A DNA stretch of 64,000 bases from contig JANXAF010000005.1 of assembly GCA_025062045.1 (NCBI GenBank), forward strand, positions 1 to 64,000, given 5' to 3'. This stretch comes from Thermodesulfobacteriota bacterium (GTDB lineage: Bacteria; Desulfobacterota; Syntrophorhabdia; Syntrophorhabdales; JANXAF01). The notes beneath the pieces were generated by a model, which saw only the letters and a list, made by a program, of their open reading frames with translations, was not told where the DNA came from and searched no databases. Below, one piece after another: positions 58,127 through 64,000 of the stretch (position 1 is the stretch's first letter; each line of letters starts with the position of its first letter). The translations under genes were made by a program, and so were the position numbers.

Positions 58127-58965
58127 AGTGGAACTTGCGCCAACTCTTTTGCCTTCTTTCTTATCTTTTCGTATTCTTCTTCAAAGACCGGAAAGTCCCT
58201 GTCCACAAGAACACCTATTAAAAACTTGCCCTCCAAATCCTCTTCTTTCATTTCCCTTGCCCTATCGACTTGCACTGCATGCTCTTTTTGCCAAAGGAGC
58301 ATATCCACAGCAGATCCGATCTTGTTTATCTTTCCGTAATGAGTATGGCAGTGAGAAATCACTTCTACAACTGAAAACCCTTTTTTTAGAAAGGCCAGTT
58401 TTAAAACTTCGTCCAAAAGCCTTACGTGGTAAACTGTTGACCTTGCAACGAAGGCGGCCCCACTTACAACTGCAAGCTCAGCCACCTGAAACGGTCTCTC
58501 AATATGGAAGAACTGTGAGGTCGTTGTTCTTGCACCATAAGGAGTCGTTGGAGAATGCTGTCCACCTGTCATTCCGTAAATGCTATTATTCACCACTATA
58601 GCTTTTAGATCAACGTTTCTTCGCGCAGCGTGGATGAAATGGTTTCCACCTATAGCCATCGCATCCCCATCGCCCATGATCACAATAACTTTAAGGCTAG
58701 GTTTGGCAAGCTTTATACCTGTCGCAAACGCGAGTGCTCTTCCATGGGTCGTGTGAAGGGTGTTAAAGTCGACGTAGACTGGCAATCTTCCCGTACAACC
58801 TATTCCAGAGACAAGAACTATCTCATCCTTTTTAAACTTACATTCATGAATTGCCCTTATGAGTGATCCAAGAAATATCCCTATCCCGCATCCCGGACAC
58901 CAAACATGGGGAAACTTTTTGTCGTGCCTTAAATACTGGTGGATGAGCTTTGTTACTCCTTCCAT
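58123..58965 (-). CDS. korB: 2-oxoacid:ferredoxin oxidoreductase beta subunit (TPP-binding)
   Basis: The 280-residue subunit has CPGCGIGIFLGSL near the start and the TPP-binding motif GDGDAMAIGGNH (about residues 95-106), then NNSIYGMTGGQHSPTTP. The late VVEVISHCHTHYG part carries a cysteine pattern. 2-Oxoglutarate is assigned as the substrate because sucCD follow in the same run. The ATG overlaps the korA stop. Confidence 0.93.
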   Translation of the reverse strand: MEGVTKLIHQYLRHDKKFPHVWCPGCGIGIFLGSLIRAIHECKFKKDEIVLVSGIGCTGRLPVYVDFNTLHTTHGRALAFATGIKLAKPSLKVIVIMGDGDAMAIGGNHFIHAARRNVDLKAIVVNNSIYGMTGGQHSPTTPYGARTTTSQFFHIERPFQVAELAVVSGAAFVARSTVYHVRLLDEVLKLAFLKKGFSVVEVISHCHTHYGKINKIGSAVDMLLWQKEHAVQVDRAREMKEEDLEGKFLIGVLVDRDFPVFEEEYEKIRKKAKELAQVPL

Positions 58966-60125
58966 CAGTATATCTCCTTTATTTTTAAGAGAATCTCATC
59001 CGGGGTGATTGGGGTTCCATCCACTTTGTTTATTGTAAAGATCTTCGATGTCCCCCTGTTTACCCTTTTTACCTCTCTAGATATCTGACCCATGTTCATC
59101 TCCGGAACAAGAACGATCTTTGATCTACTGAGCACCTTTTCAACCTCCGTTCTCATAAAAGGCCACAAGGTGTTGAGTTTTAAAAGACCAACCTTCATCC
59201 CCCTTTCTCTTGCTTCAACACAGGCTCTCTTGGCAGATCTTGCAACGCATCCGTAAGCTACTATTGTAAGGTCCGCATCTTCGGTTAAGAAACTCTCCCC
59301 GATCTGCACATCATTAAAGTTCTGGCTTATCTTTCTAAAAAGCCTCCTTATGAACGGATCGACCTCTTCTGGCCGATTCGTCGGGAAACCTCTTACATCG
59401 TGGGTGAGCCCAGTTACGTGGTAGCGATAACCTTCTCCGAAGTTTGCCATAGGAGGTACCCCGCTTGGGGTATCCTCATATGGAATGTACCACTCAGGAG
59501 GGACAGAAGGCTTAACACGGTTTACGATTTCTATTTTTTCATCATCCAGGCAAATATTCTCCCTCATGTGAGCCACAACTTCGTCAACAAGCAAAATAAC
59601 AGGGATTCTATACCGCTCAGAAAAATTAAACGCGGTGATGGTGAGTCTATAGCATTCTTTAACAGTAGATGGGCAGAGTACTATAATTGGATGGTCGCCA
59701 TGGGTGCCCCACCTTGCCTGCATGACATCGCCCTGAGCTGGAGATGTAGGAAGCCCGGTGCTCGGTCCTGCCCTCATGCAATTGACGATCACACATGGAA
59801 TTTCCGCCATTATTGCAAACCCAATATTTTCCTGCATAAGGGAAAACCCGGGACCGCTTGTTGCAGTCATCGCTTTGACTCCGCAAAGGGAGGCACCTAT
59901 AACTGCCGCAATACTTGCAATCTCGTCCTCCATTTGAATAAACGTGCCGCCAACCTGCGGAAGCCTAACGGAGAGAACCTCGGCTATTTCAGTGGCAGGA
60001 GTTATAGGGTAACCGGCAAAGAATCTGCAACCGGCCCTTATTGCCCCTTCCGCTATAGCCTCATTTCCCTGTAAGAGAATTTCGTTGCGTCTGTTCTTTT
60101 TTTTCAAAATCTTCTTGTCCTTCAA
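58965..60125 (-). CDS. korA: 2-oxoacid:ferredoxin oxidoreductase alpha subunit
   Basis: The 386-residue (from TTG 60125) alpha subunit has AGYPITPATEIAE, KAMTATSGPGFSLMQENIG and EMNMGQISREVKR. The first in-frame codons overlap korD by 65 bases, and the first residues before [12 protein letters not shown] are dispensable, so the true start may be a few codons further in. It binds TPP and the oxoacid with KorB. Confidence 0.9.
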   Translation of the reverse strand: MKDKKILKKKNRRNEILLQGNEAIAEGAIRAGCRFFAGYPITPATEIAEVLSVRLPQVGGTFIQMEDEIASIAAVIGASLCGVKAMTATSGPGFSLMQENIGFAIMAEIPCVIVNCMRAGPSTGLPTSPAQGDVMQARWGTHGDHPIIVLCPSTVKECYRLTITAFNFSERYRIPVILLVDEVVAHMRENICLDDEKIEIVNRVKPSVPPEWYIPYEDTPSGVPPMANFGEGYRYHVTGLTHDVRGFPTNRPEEVDPFIRRLFRKISQNFNDVQIGESFLTEDADLTIVAYGCVARSAKRACVEARERGMKVGLLKLNTLWPFMRTEVEKVLSRSKIVLVPEMNMGQISREVKRVNRGTSKIFTINKVDGTPITPDEILLKIKEIY

Positions 60126-60303
60126 GAACGGTTATTGCAAAGTCAGGACACCTAAGTTCACACCACCTACATCTTATGCATTCGTCGGGCTTTTCAACGA
60201 AAGGATATCCTAGTTCATCTTTTGCGAGAACCCCTTTGGGACAAAAAGCTACACAGATACCACAGCATTTACACCAGGCCCTATATATGTCGATTTTTGT
60301 CAC
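60061..60303 (-). CDS. korD: Ferredoxin-type delta subunit of the oxoacid:ferredoxin oxidoreductase
   Basis: An 80-residue protein with two 4Fe-4S motifs: [12 protein letters not shown] and [12 protein letters not shown]. It passes electrons from KorAB to ferredoxin. The start is GTG 60303, overlapping the dtd TGA. The C-terminus overlaps the start region of korA. Confidence 0.92.
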   Translation of the reverse strand: MTKIDIYRAWCKCCGICVAFCPKGVLAKDELGYPFVEKPDECIRCRWCELRCPDFAITVLEGQEDFEKKEQTQRNSLTGK

Positions 60304-60752
60304 GATTTTGACCTTTTAGAATCGACGATCAAGGTTACAGGACCCTCGTTTACAAGGTAGACATCCATGTGGGCTCTAAAAACTCCTGTCTCTACCTTTT
60401 TAACCCTCCTTTTTACCCTCTCTACGAAATCGTTAAACAGTTCTTCCGCCTTTTCTTTATCCATAGCTTCAGTGAAAGACGGTCTTCTTCCTTTGGAACA
60501 GTCACCGTAAAGTGTGAACTGGGAAACAACTAAAAGTTCCCCATCCACATCGAGGAGCGAATAGTCTAGCCTCCCTTCCTCCTTCTCAAAGATACGAAGA
60601 TTTACTATTTTTTCTGCCATCCACTCGGAGTCCTCTTCGGTATCATCCCTTCCCACGCCAAGAAAGACAAGAAGACCTTTCCCTATACTCCCTTTCGGCT
60701 TTCCATTTACTTCCACGCGAGCCTCTTTGACCCTCTGAACTATGGCTTTCAT
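60300..60752 (-). CDS. dtd: D-aminoacyl-tRNA deacylase
   Basis: Removes D-amino acids from mischarged tRNA. The 150-residue protein has [17 protein letters not shown] (residues about 79-95) and the Gly-cis-Pro loop [10 protein letters not shown]. It lies between the EF-G paralogue and korD, overlapping both by four bases. Confidence 0.95.
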   Translation of the reverse strand: MKAIVQRVKEARVEVNGKPKGSIGKGLLVFLGVGRDDTEEDSEWMAEKIVNLRIFEKEEGRLDYSLLDVDGELLVVSQFTLYGDCSKGRRPSFTEAMDKEKAEELFNDFVERVKRRVKKVETGVFRAHMDVYLVNEGPVTLIVDSKRSKS

Positions 60753-62842
60753 TTTTCCTGTTCTTTCTCTTTTTTCGCCTGCTCGATTATTTTTTGCGCA
60801 ATGTGGGGAGGAACTTCTTCATAATGCGAGAATTCCATAGTGAATGTCCCTCTTCCACCTGTCATCGACCGGAGATCCGGAGCGTACTTTAGGATCTCTG
60901 CCATCGGCACATAGGCCCTGATTATCTGGTTACTCCCCTTTCCCTCAACACCTAAGATCTTTCCCCTTCTTGAGTTTAGGTCTCCCATAACATCGCCCAA
61001 GTTTTCTTCGGGTACTATTATCTCCATCTTCATAATCGGCTCAAGAAGGACAGGATTAGCCATCTCCATGCATTTTTTAAATCCTATAGAAGCAGCTATT
61101 TTAAACGCCATCTCCGATGAGTCAACTTCGTGATAGGATCCATCGTAAAGGGTGACTTTCACGTCTGTTACTGGGTAACCCGCCAAAATCCCTTGCTGCA
61201 TCGCCTCCAAGACACCCTTTTCCACTGCAGGAATGTACTGTTTTGGAATAACGCCACCAACTATCTTATCCTCAAATACGAAACCTTCTCCCCTCGGAAG
61301 AGGAGAGATCTCAAGCCATGTATCCCCGTATTGTCCTCTTCCCCCAGACTGCCTTTTGTATTTTCCCTGCGCCTTAGCAGTCCCTTTGATAGTCTCTTTG
61401 TATGGAACCTTAGGTTCTTTGAGCTCAACTTCAACCCCAAACTTTCTTTTGAGCCGTTCAACTATGACCTCTATGTGAACCTGTCCCATCCCAGAAAGGA
61501 TGAACTCCTTTGTCTGTTCGTCCCTTGCGTATCTTATGGTTAGGTCTTCGTCCATAAGTTTTCCAAGTGATGCATTAAGCTTATCCTCATCCCCCTTTGT
61601 CTTGGGCCTCAACGAAAATGAGATGAGGGCCGGTGGCACTTTCACTGTATCGTATCTTATTGGAGATTTCTCATCACAGAGTGTGTCCCCTGTGCTCACA
61701 TTTTTCAGCTTGGCCACAACCCCGATGTCTCCCGTTGTTGCGGAGGGTATGGGTTTCTGTTTCTTTCCTACAAGCGAAAATATTTGCCCTATCTTTTCTT
61801 TCTCGTCCTTTGTGGAGTTAAGCACACTTGTGTCAGGGTATAGTTCTCCAGAGTAGACCTTAAAAAGATTTAGCCTTCCGGCGAAAGGATCGCTTATCGT
61901 TTTGAATACATATGCGCTAAAGGGTTCATCCAATGAGATCTTCCGTTTCACCTTTTCTCCTGTCTTTAAATCGTAGCCCAAGACTTCCTTTCTGAAGGTA
62001 GGAGGGGGCATGAATTTGATTATAAAGTCAAGAAGGTGCACGATACCGATATTTTTTAATCCAGACCCACAAAGGACGGGGATTATCCTCGTTTCCCAAA
62101 TTCCCTTCCTTAAGCACTCTTCAATCTTTGATGGTTCTATCTCCTCACCGTTTAGGTATTTCTCCATCGTTGCGTCATCGATTTCTACAATCGCTTCCAT
62201 AAGCTTTTCCTTAAAATCCTCGTAAGTTCCTCTCAATTCTTCCGGTATCTCTTTTTCTTCAAAGTTTCCCTGGAAGTCATTGGAGTAGATATACGCTTTG
62301 GCATCGAGAAGGCTTACTATCCCCTTAAAGCTTTCCTCTCTCCCTATGGGAATCTGAACTGCTAAAAAATTAGCGTCTTCAAAACTGGCCTTTAGATTCT
62401 CTAAAGTTCTATAAAAATCTGCCCTCTCTCTATCTAGTTTGTTGACGAAGACACATACCGGGTTTGAGTTTTCTCGAGCAAAGTTCCAGACCTTTTCTGT
62501 CTGAACCTTAACCCCATCGATTCCACTGACAACTATTACAGCGGAGTCAACAACTCTCATACACAGTTTGGCGTCCCAGATAAAGTTATCGTCTCCGGGC
62601 GTATCGATCAAATTCACTTTATGTTTCTTCCAGTCAAAGAATGCCAAAGAGGAAGAGATGGTAATCTTCCTTGTAATTTCCTCCGGTTCATAATCCATTA
62701 TTGACGTTCCTTCATCCACACTGCCTAGTCTCGTGTTTTCACCGGCCAAAAAGAGCATTGCCTCGGCTATGGATGTCTTTCCGTCTCCACCATGGGCAAA
62801 AAGTCCCACATTCCTTATCAGCTCAGGTTCATACCTTTTCAT
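60749..62842 (-). CDS. fusA2: Elongation factor G-like GTPase (EF-G2 type)
   Basis: The 697-residue translational GTPase has the EF-G domain order, but its P-loop is [12 protein letters not shown] rather than AHIDAGKTT, and G3 is DTPGDDNF rather than DTPGHVDF. G4 is NKLDRE. These features fit the EF-G-like paralogue class found beside the canonical fusA, not the standard factor. The start is ATG 62842, with AAGGAG five bases upstream; the in-frame TTG before it overlaps that site. Confidence 0.88.
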   Translation of the reverse strand: MKRYEPELIRNVGLFAHGGDGKTSIAEAMLFLAGENTRLGSVDEGTSIMDYEPEEITRKITISSSLAFFDWKKHKVNLIDTPGDDNFIWDAKLCMRVVDSAVIVVSGIDGVKVQTEKVWNFARENSNPVCVFVNKLDRERADFYRTLENLKASFEDANFLAVQIPIGREESFKGIVSLLDAKAYIYSNDFQGNFEEKEIPEELRGTYEDFKEKLMEAIVEIDDATMEKYLNGEEIEPSKIEECLRKGIWETRIIPVLCGSGLKNIGIVHLLDFIIKFMPPPTFRKEVLGYDLKTGEKVKRKISLDEPFSAYVFKTISDPFAGRLNLFKVYSGELYPDTSVLNSTKDEKEKIGQIFSLVGKKQKPIPSATTGDIGVVAKLKNVSTGDTLCDEKSPIRYDTVKVPPALISFSLRPKTKGDEDKLNASLGKLMDEDLTIRYARDEQTKEFILSGMGQVHIEVIVERLKRKFGVEVELKEPKVPYKETIKGTAKAQGKYKRQSGGRGQYGDTWLEISPLPRGEGFVFEDKIVGGVIPKQYIPAVEKGVLEAMQQGILAGYPVTDVKVTLYDGSYHEVDSSEMAFKIAASIGFKKCMEMANPVLLEPIMKMEIIVPEENLGDVMGDLNSRRGKILGVEGKGSNQIIRAYVPMAEILKYAPDLRSMTGGRGTFTMEFSHYEEVPPHIAQKIIEQAKKEKEQEK

Positions 62843-62910
62843 GCCGACTCCTTTCAAAAACTAAGATGGAAGAAAATTACGGTGAATTTTACCTGTGGTT
62901 TCCGCAAAAA

Positions 62911-63963
62911 TCAAGAGCCGGAATAGACATAGAAAGGTCCAGAACTCGAAAGAAGGGGTGGGAACTTCTTCCATTTTAAAAAATGTACTGCATCTAGGTC
63001 GATGTAATCTAACTCTCCCTTTCCCATAGCAAAGAAAATCCCCGCTTTAAGACCGATTATGCTCTCCATCATGCACCCGATCATGAGTTTTAAATTTTGA
63101 GCTTTTGCAAGGTCATAAATCTTTTTCGACTCTGAAATTCCACTTTTTGGAATCTTTATGTTGATACCACCTTTGAATCCAATAAGCCCGATCCTATCTA
63201 AATCCTCCACTGACAACACAGATTCATCTAGGATGATTTCGAAATCTGACCTCTTTATAAGCTCTTTCAAACCGCGATAATCTTCTTTTGGTAAAGGCTG
63301 TTCTATGAACTCAATCGAAATTTCAAGTTTTTTTAGGCTCTCTGAAAAACTGTAAAAATTTTTAAGACTGTAACTTCCATTCATGTCCAGCCTTATTGAG
63401 TGCTTGTCTTTTAAAATCCTCTTTAGAGTTTTCGATATCCCTTCCAAAAAACGGAGATCCTCTGTAGGATCACCTTTTAGCTTTATCTTAAAAGAGCGAA
63501 ACCCTTTTTTTGCGAAAAATGAAGCCCAGTTTTTCGAAAGGTTGATCTCAATATTGGGAATAGTAATATCTGTCTCGAGTACCCTTCGCTTACCTCCCCA
63601 GTAGGAAAATTCGGAAACACCTATTAAGGCGAGGTATGCCCGAAAAAGAGCAACTTCTAGACCTGAAAGTGCAAATATACTCTTATCCTTCCTTTTTTTG
63701 AGCTCCTCAATTAGAACCGGGTAATCTTCGATCTCATTGCCCACTAAATTGGGAATTACGGTTTTTATAAAGCCTTCTATTCTTTCTATAGATTCTGACT
63801 TATAGACAATCGATGTCGGTGACTCCCCTACCCCTTCATGTCCGTCTTCAAGGATGACTCTCACAATGAGACTTTCTGCGGCTCGAGATGCACCAGATGC
63901 GGTCTTAAATGTGAGTTTAAGAGGTATCTTCTGTCTTTTTGTCTCGATCGCCTTTATTCTCAT
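62911..63963 (-). CDS. Enolase-superfamily dipeptide epimerase
   Basis: The 350-residue protein is of the muconate-lactonising subgroup: an N-terminal capping domain, a KIKLK (K-x-K) general base pair near residue 160, Asp/Glu metal ligands in LDMNGSY, EFIEQPL and ILDESV, a NIKIPKSG lysine and GCMMES. GCMxES is typical of L-Ala-D/L-Glu epimerases that recycle peptidoglycan; o-succinylbenzoate synthase is the alternative. ATG 63963 overlaps a possible upstream frame ending in TGA (ATGA). The window ends 37 bases upstream. Confidence 0.82.
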   Translation of the reverse strand: MRIKAIETKRQKIPLKLTFKTASGASRAAESLIVRVILEDGHEGVGESPTSIVYKSESIERIEGFIKTVIPNLVGNEIEDYPVLIEELKKRKDKSIFALSGLEVALFRAYLALIGVSEFSYWGGKRRVLETDITIPNIEINLSKNWASFFAKKGFRSFKIKLKGDPTEDLRFLEGISKTLKRILKDKHSIRLDMNGSYSLKNFYSFSESLKKLEISIEFIEQPLPKEDYRGLKELIKRSDFEIILDESVLSVEDLDRIGLIGFKGGINIKIPKSGISESKKIYDLAKAQNLKLMIGCMMESIIGLKAGIFFAMGKGELDYIDLDAVHFLKWKKFPPLLSSSGPFYVYSGS

Positions 63964-64000
63964 TTTCTTTCACGAATCGTCCAAAATAAAAAGTCGTGTC

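Overview
The window looks like chromosomal DNA of a strictly anaerobic, diderm, probably Desulfobacterota-related bacterium with moderately low GC. This is inferred from gene content and order, not from a search. Pointers are a 2-oxoglutarate:ferredoxin oxidoreductase operon, a tungsten aldehyde:ferredoxin oxidoreductase, B12-dependent ribonucleotide reductase, a reductive-dehalogenase-like iron-sulfur protein, two acyl-CoA ligases, selenium and molybdenum cofactor maturation genes, outer-membrane assembly and RpoH-like proteins, and the order ftsH-folP-cdaA-cdaR-pdxJ-acpS-nnr-tsaE-lysC-cimA that is familiar from deltaproteobacterial lineages. The small coiled-coil membrane proteins at 8.3-9.2 kb resemble proteins I associate with thermophiles, but that is weak evidence.

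Layout. 1-5084: a gene-poor left end with a partial bacteriohemerythrin, a truncated and probably decayed TRAP permease, and about 3.4 kb without credible genes. 5085-8210: tRNA-Ser(CGA) overlapped by tadA, then DUF72 and RNase R. 8331-9217: a recent tandem duplication of a small membrane protein. 9401-11816: ABC exporter and amidohydrolase. 11793-20578: RNase III, acyl-CoA ligase, DedA, class II ribonucleotide reductase, YgiQ, a membrane spermidine-synthase-like protein and a DJ-1 protein. 20617-27855: a catabolic block with two GlcD-like flavoproteins, a CCG iron-sulfur protein, an acyl-CoA ligase and selD. 27887-29837: def, fmt, nitroreductase. 29810-40201: the long minus-strand housekeeping operon (ftsH to cimA). 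40392-43710: zinc-ribbon protein, reductive-dehalogenase-like protein, AOR. 43673-48857: thioredoxin, thioesterase, a BamD-LptA fusion, rsmG, parAB. 48838-63963: one almost continuous minus-strand run comprising dipeptide epimerase, EF-G paralogue, dtd, KOR, SucCD, MEMO/AMMECR1, selenium-dependent molybdenum hydroxylase maturation, an RpoH-like sigma factor and Ppx/GppA.

The most notable point is that selD starts at 25423, not at the internal ATG 25519. It reads through an in-frame UGA (25465-25467) at the catalytic Cys/Sec position, and a bacterial-SECIS-like hairpin lies just downstream. SelD is therefore itself a selenoprotein, and this fits the YqeB/XdhC/MocA genes at 50.6-54.1 kb. Other points of note are the BamD-LptA fusion, a free-standing LeuA allosteric domain next to cimA, the tadA/tRNA-Ser overlap, a 21-bp heptad repeat expansion, and 3' overlaps at nearly every convergent gene pair.
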